A DNA stretch of 64,000 nucleotides from Planctomycetia bacterium. GTDB taxonomy: Bacteria > Planctomycetota > GCA-002687715. Under the pieces are notes generated by a model. The model did no database searches, was not told the origin of the DNA, and worked only from the letters and a program-made list of their open reading frames with translations. Each line of letters opens with the position of its first letter. Position 1 is the stretch's first letter. Positions 19,062 to 27,169 of the stretch are shown one piece after another. The position numbers were made by a program, and so were the translations under genes. The stretch spans positions 1-64,000 of the forward strand of contig SXUL01000088.1 in NCBI GenBank assembly GCA_005790545.1, given 5' to 3'.

Positions 19062-20716
19062 ACAGTGATGAACTCTCCCTTCGGATGAGCATGCACCGAC
19101 GCCTCACCGCGCATCATCTCGATGGCGGGCGGGTTGGAGGGGCCCTGAGGTGCGTCGACGGAACTGCCGCGTGTGCCGAGATTCAAAGCGCTGAGGAGCC
19201 GCTTGACTGCATCCGCCTGCGAGCGGAGCTGCTGGGCAGTTCCAGCCAGTTCCTCGGTTTGGGCAGCATTGGTCTGGGTCACCTTGTCCATCTGGGTGAC
19301 GGCCTGGTTGACCTGCTCGATACCGCTGGACTGTTCGCGTGCAGCCACGGCGATGCGCTGCATGGACTCCGTGACGGAGGCCACCTGTGTGGCGATCTCG
19401 CGCAGCAGCGAGCCGGAGCGATCCACCAACTCGACACCGCGTCCGACCTTGTGAGCGGAGTCCGCGATCTGGGACTTGATCTCGCGAGCCGTGGTTGCTG
19501 AACGCTGGGCGCGGTGGCGTACTTCGGCGGCCACCACGGCGAAGCCGCGGCCCTGCTGGCCCGCGCGGGCCGCCTCCACAGCAGCGTTCAAAGCGAGCAG
19601 ATTGGTCTGGAAGGCGATTTCGTCGATGGTCGTGATGATCTCGGCGATCTTGCGGCTTGAGGCCTCGATATCGCGCATGGCGGAAACCGCGTCTTCTGCG
19701 GCCCCGCGCCCCGCTTCGGCGGAGGTACGTGCCGAGCCTGCCAGTTTCGAAGCTGCATCCACTTCGCCGCTCGACTGCCTGAGTGCGCTGGTCATCTGCT
19801 CGAGGCTGGCCGCTGTTTCCTCGAGGCTGCCGGCCTGCTCCTGGGCACCGGCGCTGATGGCGTCCGCAGCGGAGCTGAGCTGCGAAGATGCGAGCGCAGT
19901 CGCTTCGGCATTGGACTGGACCTGCTGCATGGTGTTGCGCAGGCCTGCGGTAGCGCTGTCATAGGCGTTGGCCATGGCACCGAGGTCGTCCTTCGTGTGA
20001 ACGTCGGCGCTGACGGTGAGGTCTCCCTTTTCGAGCGCGTGCAATGCGCGATTGACGTTGCTGAGCGGCTGATCGATCGAGCGCGCGATGAACAGTCCCA
20101 TGAGCACGGCAACGAGCAGGCCGCCGGCCATGCAGAAGATGCTGGTCATCTGGGCCGTATCGTGAACTTCGGACGCGTGCTCACGTGCAGCAGCGGCGGC
20201 ATTCAGCTTGCTCGTGCGGATGGCGAGCAGCTCTGCGTCGATGGCGAGGGCTGTTTCACGAACCTGCGAGACTTCCTTCTTGGCCTCGGCGATGTTCCCG
20301 GCCTTCATGTGTTCGATGACCTTCACGTGCGCAGCGGTCCAGATGGGGGCCGCATCATTCAAGCGCTGGAAGGCTGCGGACTCCTCTGCACCCGCGATGC
20401 GCTCTTTCAAGGTTGCCATTTGTGGCGGCATCTTCTCGAGGAAGCCATCAATGGCCTTGCCGAAACCGACGGCAGCCTCGGGTGTGCCATTGATGATGGC
20501 GTTGCGCGCCTCGCGCACCACGTAGAGACGGTTCAGGTCCCAGTCCAGGGCGGCGAGAGATCCCTTGAAGTGCTGCTCGTGCAAGACGCCGATCTCGTTC
20601 TCCACTGTGGCGAGGTTCACCAGCCCCATGACGCCGACAAATACGAGAATCGCGCTGGTGAGCGCAAAGACCAGGACGAGCTTGTTGCGCGTCCGCATGT
20701 TCCGGAACCAGTTCAT
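19058..20716 (-). CDS. Methyl-accepting chemotaxis protein with 4-helix-bundle sensor
   Basis: Transmembrane chemoreceptor of 552 residues. TM1 near residues 12-33 and TM2 near 188-209 flank a periplasmic four-helix-bundle (4HB_MCP) domain; HAMP follows, then the signalling hairpin with the tip [20 protein letters not shown] and [12 protein letters not shown]. The tip reads V-R-H-R-A where V-R-x-L-A is usual. The tail has no NWETF pentapeptide. ATG at 20716 is chosen over a GTG two codons upstream because AGGAGG lies 6 bases before it. It lies between cheW and the CheR-CheD gene and overlaps the latter by 4 bases. Confidence 0.93.
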   Translation of the reverse strand: MNWFRNMRTRNKLVLVFALTSAILVFVGVMGLVNLATVENEIGVLHEQHFKGSLAALDWDLNRLYVVREARNAIINGTPEAAVGFGKAIDGFLEKMPPQMATLKERIAGAEESAAFQRLNDAAPIWTAAHVKVIEHMKAGNIAEAKKEVSQVRETALAIDAELLAIRTSKLNAAAAAREHASEVHDTAQMTSIFCMAGGLLVAVLMGLFIARSIDQPLSNVNRALHALEKGDLTVSADVHTKDDLGAMANAYDSATAGLRNTMQQVQSNAEATALASSQLSSAADAISAGAQEQAGSLEETAASLEQMTSALRQSSGEVDAASKLAGSARTSAEAGRGAAEDAVSAMRDIEASSRKIAEIITTIDEIAFQTNLLALNAAVEAARAGQQGRGFAVVAAEVRHRAQRSATTAREIKSQIADSAHKVGRGVELVDRSGSLLREIATQVASVTESMQRIAVAAREQSSGIEQVNQAVTQMDKVTQTNAAQTEELAGTAQQLRSQADAVKRLLSALNLGTRGSSVDAPQGPSNPPAIEMMRGEASVHAHPKGEFITV

Positions 20717-20831
20717 GAGCACCCTCCTGCCACCGAGTTGGATGGTTGTGGTCGGGAGCGCGCGGCAGGACCGCCCGGAACACCCGGGATCTGGCGCTGC
20801 CGCGTCGCGAGGACTCTTGCATCAGCCAGAG

Positions 20832-21350
20832 TCAGGGATGCGCGGTAGCCGTTGTGGTGGCGGCCGCAGCCTCCTGGATTCCGGTGACTTGTTCGATGTT
20901 GAGGAGCGCGATGAGATCCTCATTGTTGCGCGTGATGCCCCTCAGGAAGGAGAGATCCACGCCTTCGCCGAGCGCCGGCGGCTTCTCGATCGAATCGGCG
21001 GCCACATCCAGCACGTCGCTCACGGCATCCACCACGCAGCCGATGACGTGCTTGCCCACGTTCACCACGATGATGACGGTGGCCTTCGAGTACTCCACGG
21101 TGGGCATGCCGAAGCGCAAGCGCAGATCCACCACCGGCACCACCGTGCCGCGCAGGTTGATCACGCCCTTCACAAAGACAGGCATGTTGGGAATGGGAGT
21201 GATGGCGGTGTAACCGCGGATTTCCTGCACACGCAGGATTTCCACTCCGTAGTCCTCTTCACCGAGAGTGAAGGTGAGGTACTGGTGTGCTGCTTCGGTC
21301 GTCATCGCGTCGTTGTCGTAGGCATCCATGATCGTGCTCCGCTGTTTCAT
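20832..21350 (-). CDS. cheW: Chemotaxis coupling protein CheW
   Basis: Adapter that links receptors to CheA, 172 residues as drawn. The CheW fold is shown by YLTFTLGEEDYGVEILRVQEI, then PNMPVFVKGVINLRGTVVPVVDLRLRFGM, then a VVDAVSDVL segment. The first ATG overlaps the cheA stop by 4 bases; an ATG 7 codons later (21329) has a GGAG about 8 bases upstream and is an equally reasonable start. The alanine/threonine-rich C-terminal tail is non-conserved. A gap of about 115 bases separates it from the MCP gene. Confidence 0.94.
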   Translation of the reverse strand: MKQRSTIMDAYDNDAMTTEAAHQYLTFTLGEEDYGVEILRVQEIRGYTAITPIPNMPVFVKGVINLRGTVVPVVDLRLRFGMPTVEYSKATVIIVVNVGKHVIGCVVDAVSDVLDVAADSIEKPPALGEGVDLSFLRGITRNNEDLIALLNIEQVTGIQEAAAATTTATAHP

Positions 21351-23326
21351 GCGGCGTGCTGGGCTGTGGCGGACTCTCCGCGACAGCGCCTCGCGAGCGC
21401 CTGGGTATCGAGAATGAGTGCGACCCTGCCGTCGCCGAGGATTGTTGCGCCCATCACGGACTCGACCCGGGTCCAGTGTTCTTCAAGCCGTTTCACCACG
21501 ACTTGCTGCTGGCCGAGCACTTCATCCACGAGGAGGGCGAGGCGGCCACCGTCATGCTCGACAACCACGACGATGCCCTGCACCGGGTCCTCGTTCGCAG
21601 AGTCGATGCCGAAGAGTCGGTGCAAGCGCACGAGCGGCATCGTTTCGCTTTCGATGGCAAGTACCTCACCCTCGCGCAGGATGTGACGCAGCGTTTCCCT
21701 GCTGGGGCGCAGGCTTCTCACAACGCTGAGCAGCGAAGTGATGAAGACTTGATCGCCTACGCGGAAACTGAGTCCATCCAGGATGGCCAGTGTGAGTGGC
21801 AGGCGAATGCGGAAAGTGGTGCCGATGCCGCGTCTGGTGCTGATGGAGACGCTGCCGTTCAACGCTTCCACGTTGCGCTTGACCACATCCAGGCCCACAC
21901 CGCGTCCTGAGATGTCCGTCACATGATCCGCAGTGCTGAAGGCCGGGCGGAAAACGAGACTGAGGATCTCATCCTCGCTGAGGATGGCATCCGGCTGTAC
22001 GAGGCCATCGCGCTCGGCCTTCCGGCGCACTCGTTCGACATCGATGCCGCGGCCGTCGTCGCGCACTTCGATCACCACGCTGCCGCCTCGTGTCTCTGCC
22101 GTGATGCTGAGCACGCTTTCTTCCGGCTTGCCTGCGGCGCGGCGCTCGTCTGGCGCCTCGATACCGTGGTCGAGCGAGTTCCGGATGAGGTGCACCAAGG
22201 GGTCGCCGATGAGCTCCACCACGTGTTTGTCGAGTTCCGTCTCCTCGCCGGTGGTTTCCAGGCGCACATGTTTGTTGCAGGCCAGTGAGAGATCCCGGAC
22301 GAGGCGCGGGAAGCGGCCAAAGGTGCTGGCGAGTGGCACCATGCGGATGCCCATCACCTGCTCCTGCAGATCGCGTGTACCACGCACCAGTTGAGTGAGC
22401 GCGTCGCTCAGTTTGTTTTCCGTGGACTGCTGTGCTGTGCGGACGGCGTCTTCCAGCATGGACTGCGCGATGACGATTTCGCCAACGAGATTGATGAGTC
22501 TGTCCACCTTCGCGATGGGAACGCGGATGGAGCTGGCGCTGTGAGCAGCAGCCGCGTGAGGATCGATAGTGCGTGCCCGCTGAGGCGTGGCGACCGCATT
22601 CACGGCCGGAACAGCGCGTGCATTCAAGGGCTGAATGGTGATCTCGGCGCCATCCTCGACAAAGGCGAACACATCGCGGAGGGCCTCGGCCGTCGAGACA
22701 GCCTCAAGTTCGTATTCCCAGGCCAGATGGCAATTGATGGGATCCAGGTCCTTGAGCACCGGGATGCGACTCCTGTCGCAGCTGATGCGCGTGAGCGTGC
22801 CGAGGCTCTCGAATTCGCGTGTGATCAAGGCCGGGTCCATGCCCGTTCGAAGGATGCCCTCCGCTGGCCGGAATTTGATCAGCCATTTCGTGGCCGTGGA
22901 AAGGGCTGCAGGCGTGGGCGTTGCAGCAGCGGCTGTCGCATCACCATGAAGCAGCGCATCCAGTGCACGAAGGACATCCGGCATCTGTTCAGGCAGGGCC
23001 GAGCCCGTCCGCGCGGCTTCGAGCAGTCCGCGCAGTACGTCCATGGCTTTGAGCGAGAGGTCGACGAGTGCGCCGTTCGTCGGCAGTCGTCCTTCGCGCG
23101 CGGCATCCAGCACGGACTCGAAACTGTGGGTGAAGCTGGCGACCTCGGTAAAGCCGAAGGTGCCGCTGCCGCCCTTCACGCTGTGCACTGCGCGGAAGAT
23201 CGAGTTCATCGCTTCGCGATCGCTGGCATCCGATACGAGCTTCATGAGCTCGCGTTCGAGAGTTGCGAGGTGCTCTTCTGATTCCTCGAAGAAGGCGGGT
23301 TTGAATTGTTCGAGATCGATTTTCAT
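21347..23326 (-). CDS. cheA: Chemotaxis histidine kinase CheA
   Basis: Central kinase of the pathway, 659 residues. Domain order: Hpt with H48 in F-R-A-V-H-S-V-K-G; a CheY-binding-like P2 region around 145-230; P3 dimerisation domain starting near RVPIAKVDRLINLVGE; the HATPase with N box HLIRNSLDHGIE, G1 DDGRGID and G2 GRGVGLDVV; and a C-terminal CheW-like regulatory domain beginning LAILDGLSFRVGDQVF. All kinase motifs are intact. It starts 7 bases after cheY and overlaps cheW. Confidence 0.95.
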   Translation of the reverse strand: MKIDLEQFKPAFFEESEEHLATLERELMKLVSDASDREAMNSIFRAVHSVKGGSGTFGFTEVASFTHSFESVLDAAREGRLPTNGALVDLSLKAMDVLRGLLEAARTGSALPEQMPDVLRALDALLHGDATAAAATPTPAALSTATKWLIKFRPAEGILRTGMDPALITREFESLGTLTRISCDRSRIPVLKDLDPINCHLAWEYELEAVSTAEALRDVFAFVEDGAEITIQPLNARAVPAVNAVATPQRARTIDPHAAAAHSASSIRVPIAKVDRLINLVGEIVIAQSMLEDAVRTAQQSTENKLSDALTQLVRGTRDLQEQVMGIRMVPLASTFGRFPRLVRDLSLACNKHVRLETTGEETELDKHVVELIGDPLVHLIRNSLDHGIEAPDERRAAGKPEESVLSITAETRGGSVVIEVRDDGRGIDVERVRRKAERDGLVQPDAILSEDEILSLVFRPAFSTADHVTDISGRGVGLDVVKRNVEALNGSVSISTRRGIGTTFRIRLPLTLAILDGLSFRVGDQVFITSLLSVVRSLRPSRETLRHILREGEVLAIESETMPLVRLHRLFGIDSANEDPVQGIVVVVEHDGGRLALLVDEVLGQQQVVVKRLEEHWTRVESVMGATILGDGRVALILDTQALARRCRGESATAQHAA

Positions 23327-23333
23327 GGCTGGC

Positions 23334-23699
23334 TCAGGGCACGACCTTGGCGAGCACTTTCAGGAGTTGCTCGGGGTGGAAGGGTTTCACGATCCAGCCG
23401 GTGGCACCGGCGGCCTTGCCTTCCTGTTTCTTGGAGTCCTGCGATTCGGTTGTGAGCATCAATACCGGCGTGGTGCGTGTCGTCGGCAGCGCCCGCAGGT
23501 TGCGGATGAGAGTCATGCCGTCCATCACCGGCATGTTGAGATCGGTGATGACAATGTCCACACGTGTGGCTCCCAGCTTCTTCAATGCGTCTTCGCCGTT
23601 CTCTCCTTCGAGAACGGTGTAGCCAGCTTCCTTCAGGGTGAAGGAGACCATCTGGCGCATGGTCACGGAATCATCAACAATCAGTGCAGTGCGGCTCAC
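23334..23699 (-). CDS. cheY: Chemotaxis response regulator CheY
   Basis: Stand-alone receiver of 121 residues: acidic pocket D9/D10 (VDDSVTMR), phospho-acceptor D53 in ITDLNMPVMDGM, conserved Thr in L-M-L-T-T-E and Lys in I-V-K-P-F. The sequence resembles the CheY subgroup that pairs with CheA-CheW-MCP modules. It lies between the soluble MCP-like gene (11-base gap) and cheA. It would act on the flagellar motor, but no flagellar gene is visible in the window. Confidence 0.95.
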   Translation of the reverse strand: MSRTALIVDDSVTMRQMVSFTLKEAGYTVLEGENGEDALKKLGATRVDIVITDLNMPVMDGMTLIRNLRALPTTRTTPVLMLTTESQDSKKQEGKAAGATGWIVKPFHPEQLLKVLAKVVP

Positions 23700-23710
23700 G
23701 ATGCAACCTC

Positions 23711-24700
23711 TCAGAAGAGGACCACGTCCTCTCCGCTTTCTGCGCCCGTTTCCGCGGCAGTGCCGCGGCGTTCGGCGCCCATGGTGGTGCGAGTCAGATA
23801 CTCCTGCAGGCGTGTATTGGTCGGCCCCGAGCCCGCTTGAGTGCGGACATGTGGTTCCAGAGCGTCAGCCATGGAGCGCAGCGTGTTTGCGGAGTGTTCG
23901 AGTCTCTGCGCCACGGCGTCCTGGAATTGCAGGGCGATGATGGCCGAGGTGATGTCTGCTGCGAGGGATTCCGAACGCGTGGCGCTGTTGCCCAAGGCCT
24001 TCTGCAGTTCTTCGTGAGTGGAGGCGAGGAGTGTGAGCGTGTGCTCCACTTCGCCGCGCACTTCGGTGGCCTCGCGTGCGCCTTCAACGGCAAGCCCCTG
24101 CAGTGCGACGAGCGTGGTGCTGATCTCGGCGTTGACATCCTCCACCGTGGAGCGGATGGTGTCGCTGATTTCGGAACTTCTGCGCGCGAGCGTGCTGATT
24201 TCGTTCGCAACCACGGCGAAACTCCGGCCTTGTTCGCCGAGGCGGCTCGCCTCGATCCGCGAATTGACAGAGAGCACCCGCGTACCGAGGACAATGCCGT
24301 CGATCTCGCCGAGGACCTTGAGGATGCGCGTCATGCCGGTCGCCACCGAATCCATGCGCTGGGCGGAGTCGGTGGAAATGGTGCAGGAACGCTCGATGCT
24401 CTTCACGAGCCGGTGCAGTGTGTCGCGGGAGGCGTGGACGAGGCCTCGCATGTCCACACGACCGTCAGCCGCGTTCTCGCCGCTGCCGAGGAGATGCGCT
24501 GCTTCACGCACGCTCTCTCGTGCGCGCGTCACCATGCCGGAGAAGTTCTCGCAGACGCCCGTCACAGAGCCCGCGATGTGGTGCGAAGTGTCCACCAACT
24601 GGTTCGCGAGCAGCGGGAAGAGTGGCAGTTGGGCTGCTACCTCGTCGTGCAATGCATCCGTGCCCGTGACAGGGCGCGCCTCGGTGGTGTTGACGCTCAT
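23711..24700 (-). CDS. Soluble MCP-like protein with a CheZ-like DxxxQ motif
   Basis: A 329-residue, largely helical protein without membrane segments. Its centre (about 130-172) is a diverged receptor tip: VLGTRVLSVNSRIEASRLG, then GRSFAVVANEISTLA, where ordinary MCPs have [11 protein letters not shown]. Residues 255-268 read I-A-L-Q-F-Q-D-A-V-A-Q-R-L-E, containing D261-x3-Q265 with the spacing of the CheZ phosphatase active site, and the protein ends GEDVVLF, like a CheY-docking tail. I infer a CheY-P phosphatase or cytosolic signalling role. ATG at 24700 overlaps the STAS gene stop by 4 bases. Confidence 0.8.
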   Translation of the reverse strand: MSVNTTEARPVTGTDALHDEVAAQLPLFPLLANQLVDTSHHIAGSVTGVCENFSGMVTRARESVREAAHLLGSGENAADGRVDMRGLVHASRDTLHRLVKSIERSCTISTDSAQRMDSVATGMTRILKVLGEIDGIVLGTRVLSVNSRIEASRLGEQGRSFAVVANEISTLARRSSEISDTIRSTVEDVNAEISTTLVALQGLAVEGAREATEVRGEVEHTLTLLASTHEELQKALGNSATRSESLAADITSAIIALQFQDAVAQRLEHSANTLRSMADALEPHVRTQAGSGPTNTRLQEYLTRTTMGAERRGTAAETGAESGEDVVLF

Positions 24701-25020
24701 GCGCTGGCGCCTTTCTCCGGAACGAAGTCCGCGAGGATGCCGCACCAGCGGAGCGAGCTTTCGAGCGGAGCGGAAATGGCTGTGGTACTGAACTCACGCC
24801 GTGCGAGTTCGAGTTCCGTGCGGAGGGCGAGGAGGACCTGCGCATTGGCTGCATCCAAGTGCTCAAGGCGGCTCCAGTCGAGAACGACCGGACCTTCCGC
24901 TTCAACCGCCTGGACTGCGAGTTCGTGAAAGCGCGCCGCACTCTCGATGTCGAGACGCCCCTCAAGCACCAGGTGATGCTTGCCGTCCCTCTGGGTGAGG
25001 CTCTGGCTGTGTTCTGCCAC
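24697..25020 (-). CDS. STAS-domain protein heading the chemotaxis operon
   Basis: A 107-residue single STAS domain. The pattern GRLDIESAARFHELA, VVLDWSRLEHLDAANAQVLLAL is characteristic; the position often holding a phosphorylatable Ser after L-D is alanine (D-A-A-N-A-Q), so regulation by an anti-sigma-type kinase seems unlikely. It starts with GTG at 25020 behind a GGAGGG about 9 bases upstream and is the first gene of the chemotaxis operon, overlapping the MCP-like gene. Single STAS proteins occur in other chemotaxis operons; their role there is poorly known. Confidence 0.8.
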   Translation of the reverse strand: MAEHSQSLTQRDGKHHLVLEGRLDIESAARFHELAVQAVEAEGPVVLDWSRLEHLDAANAQVLLALRTELELARREFSTTAISAPLESSLRWCGILADFVPEKGASA

Positions 25021-25096
25021 GGTCGCGATCCCTCCGCTGGATCACCGCCTTGATCGGCCCCACGATTCGGTTTGTGCAGTATTTGCGGAGAGTGCG

Positions 25097-25137
25097 AAAT
25101 AAGAGCCACGCTCCTACTCGGAAGTAGGCCGTGGCTC
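25097..25137 (-). terminator. Rho-independent terminator before the chemotaxis operon
   Basis: Long hairpin with arms GAGCCACG (25103-25110) and CGTGGCTC (25130-25137) plus inner CCTACT/AGTAGG, followed in the minus direction by TTATTT. It ends transcription from the small repeat protein gene and insulates the STAS-che operon, whose promoter must lie between it and 25020. Confidence 0.75.
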
Positions 25138-25159
25138 GTGTTGAATTGTCTCGTTTGGA

Positions 25160-25633
25160 TCAGCGCGCGCTGCCGACGGACGCGGGGGATTGATCACCTC
25201 CACCGCCTGTCGGAGTCGGAGCTGGGCGAGAGCCCCCCGGGGTCGGCTCAACGCTGCCGCCGTTCGGGCGCGGGGCTCCGGCCGGGGGCGTGGTGTCGCC
25301 GCCGCGGCGTCGTCCCGGGCGACCTTCCGGACGCACGGGCCGCTCGGGCTTCGGATTGTCGTTGTCCCGGCCGCCCCGAGGGCGCTCGGGCTTCGGCTTG
25401 TCGTTGTCCCGGCCGCCCCGAGGGCGCTCGGGCTTGTCCGGCGTCGGGGTCTCGCCGGCGCGGACGCGGCGTAGCTTTTCGCGCGCGCGTTCGAGTTCCG
25501 TTTCCAGTTTCTGGATTTTGGCTTCGAGCCGGCGGACGGCGTGGTCGCTTCCTCCGACGGGGGCCGGTGGCGCCGGAGTCTGGGCAAGCAGAGGCATGGC
25601 AATGAGGAAAGCACCTAGCAAAGCGAGTTTCAT
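25160..25633 (-). CDS. Small secreted coiled-coil and Pro/Arg-rich repeat protein
   Basis: Unrecognised 157-residue protein. Signal peptide MKLALLGAFLIAMPLLA is cleaved before QTPAPP. A predicted coiled coil (about 35-60, LEAKIQKLETELERAREKL) is followed by a disordered basic stretch with an exact 14-residue repeat, P-E-R-P-R-G-G-R-D-N-D-x-P-K, and then a Gly/Pro-rich tail. Signal peptide, regular coding pattern and a matching terminator downstream argue that it is real. It might bind an acidic partner at the envelope; that is only a guess from its charge. Confidence 0.65.
   Translation of the reverse strand: MKLALLGAFLIAMPLLAQTPAPPAPVGGSDHAVRRLEAKIQKLETELERAREKLRRVRAGETPTPDKPERPRGGRDNDKPKPERPRGGRDNDNPKPERPVRPEGRPGRRRGGDTTPPAGAPRPNGGSVEPTPGGSRPAPTPTGGGGDQSPASVGSAR
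25352..25435. repeat. Tandem 42-bp repeat, two copies
   Basis: Two adjacent 42-bp units (25352-25393 and 25394-25435) differ at one or two bases; a third, diverged partial unit precedes them. They encode the 14-residue repeat inside the small secreted protein gene and so keep frame. Confidence 0.85.
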
Positions 25634-25708
25634 GAGTTGTCTCCGCCGTTGTTACCTGCAGGGCGTGAAGTCCTTTCCAATCGTTGATCGGCGAAATCCT
25701 GCTGGTGC

Positions 25709-26041
25709 TCAGGCAAGCGGTTCCACAACAACGGCGGTTCCATAAGCCAGCACCTCGGCAAAGCCGGAGGTGCCCACTTCGCCACTGTCGTAGCGCAGCC
25801 CCACCACCGCGTTGGCGCCCAGCGATTGCGCGTGCTGAATCATCTGCACCAGCGCTTCTTCGCGGGCGGTCTCGCAGACCGTGACGAGACTGCCGACGCG
25901 CCCGCCGGAAATGCCCCGCAGCCCCGCGAGGAAACTCTGGCCGAGGTGCGGTGCGCGCACGGTGATGCCGCGCACCAAGCCCTTGCAGTCCTTGATGCGC
26001 TTGCCGGGAACTTCCAGCGTCGTGACGACCAACATGCTCAT
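25709..26041 (-). CDS. YbjQ-like heavy-metal-binding-domain protein
   Basis: An 110-residue member of the YbjQ/UPF0145 family. The N-terminus [13 protein letters not shown], the [10 protein letters not shown] segment and the A[14 protein letters not shown] core are all family hallmarks. Function is unproven; the family forms pentamers and has been suggested to bind metals. ATG at 26041 (MSMLVVTT) has a GGAG upstream and is preferred to a longer frame. The gene is divergent from malate dehydrogenase. Confidence 0.85.
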   Translation of the reverse strand: MSMLVVTTLEVPGKRIKDCKGLVRGITVRAPHLGQSFLAGLRGISGGRVGSLVTVCETAREEALVQMIQHAQSLGANAVVGLRYDSGEVGTSGFAEVLAYGTAVVVEPLA

Positions 26042-26097
26042 AGGATGCTCTCCGCTGGGAGCGTAGGCGCGCGCGGGCCGGGAGTCCACTTGCCCGC

Positions 26098-26127
26098 TTG
26101 GAGCGCGGGGAAGCGCATGGCTATGAT
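26098..26127 (+). promoter_or_regulatory. Putative sigma-70-type promoter of malate dehydrogenase
   Basis: TTGGAG at 26098-26103 and TATGAT at 26122-26127 are separated by 18 bases, giving a short leader of about 43 bases before the GTG at 26177. It also lies over the start region of the divergent YbjQ-like gene's promoter area. Confidence 0.45.
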
Positions 26128-26176
26128 CGGCCGCCGACGATCAGCCGAGCGCTGCCAGAGCGGCAGAGGACTACCC

Positions 26177-27160
26177 GTGAAGACTCCCGTACGCGTGGCT
26201 GTCACCGGCGCCGCCGGTCAGATCTGTTATTCGCTGCTGCCCCGCATCGCCGCGGGAGAGATGTTCGGCGCTGATCAGCCCGTCATCCTGCAGCTCCTCG
26301 AGATCCCCGTGGACAAGGCGCAGCAGGCCCTCCGCGGTGTCGCCATGGAACTCGCGGACTGCGCCTTCCCGCTGCTGCGCGGACTGGTGCTCACAAGTGA
26401 TCCGAGGGTCGCCTTCAAGGATGCGCAGTGGTGTCTCCTGGTGGGCAGCAAGCCGCGCGGCCCGGGCATGGAGCGCGCCGATCTTCTGAAGGACAACGGG
26501 CGCATCTTCATCGGGCAGGGCGACGCCATCGATGCGGTGGCGGCTGACGATTGCCGCATCGTGGTGGTCGGCAATCCCTGCAACACCAACGCCATGATCT
26601 GCGCCTCACGTTTGAAGCGCCTGCCGAAGACGGCGGTGACGGCCATGATGCGCCTCGACCAGAATCGCGCCATGGCTCAGCTCGCTGCCAAGGCCGGCGT
26701 CGAAATCCGTGACGTCAGCAACATGACCGTCTACGGCAACCACAGCCCGACCATGTTCGCCGACTTCTTCAATGCACGTATCGGCGAGCGCGAGGTCGCT
26801 GAGGTGATCACGGACCGTGCCTGGCTGGAGAATGATTTCCTGAGCACGGTGGGCAAGCGCGGAGCGGCCATCATCGAGGCGCGTGGCGTCTCGAGTGCGA
26901 CCTCCGCGGCGAATGCCCTCATTGATCACGTGAAGTCCTTGAACACGCCGGGCACGACCGTCCACAGCATGGCGGTCTTCAGTGCCGGTGAATACGGATT
27001 CAGCAACGATATTTGGGCCGGTATGCCCTGCCGCACCATCGCGCCCGGCCGCTACGAGATTGTTCCGACCATGGCGCTCACGGCCTTTGCGCGCGAACGC
27101 ATTGCTCTCAGCAACAAAGAGTTGCTCGGCGAGCGCGAGGTGGTGAAGGAACTGCTCTGA
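26177..27160 (+). CDS. mdh: Malate dehydrogenase
   Basis: NAD-dependent oxidation of malate to oxaloacetate (TCA cycle), 327 residues, cytosolic. The Rossmann loop is G-A-A-G-Q-I-C-Y; the mobile loop around [12 protein letters not shown] has the substrate arginine; MRLDQNRA and the catalytic His in V-Y-G-N-H-S-P-T-M complete the site. This is the cytosolic-eukaryote-like MDH group also found in bacteria. Start GTG at 26177 behind AGAGGA is chosen since homology starts there; the longer frame runs back over the divergent gene. It converges on the urea-transporter/sirtuin gene with 9 bases between stops. Confidence 0.95.
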   Translation: MKTPVRVAVTGAAGQICYSLLPRIAAGEMFGADQPVILQLLEIPVDKAQQALRGVAMELADCAFPLLRGLVLTSDPRVAFKDAQWCLLVGSKPRGPGMERADLLKDNGRIFIGQGDAIDAVAADDCRIVVVGNPCNTNAMICASRLKRLPKTAVTAMMRLDQNRAMAQLAAKAGVEIRDVSNMTVYGNHSPTMFADFFNARIGEREVAEVITDRAWLENDFLSTVGKRGAAIIEARGVSSATSAANALIDHVKSLNTPGTTVHSMAVFSAGEYGFSNDIWAGMPCRTIAPGRYEIVPTMALTAFARERIALSNKELLGEREVVKELL

Positions 27161-27169
27161 AGTTCTGAG

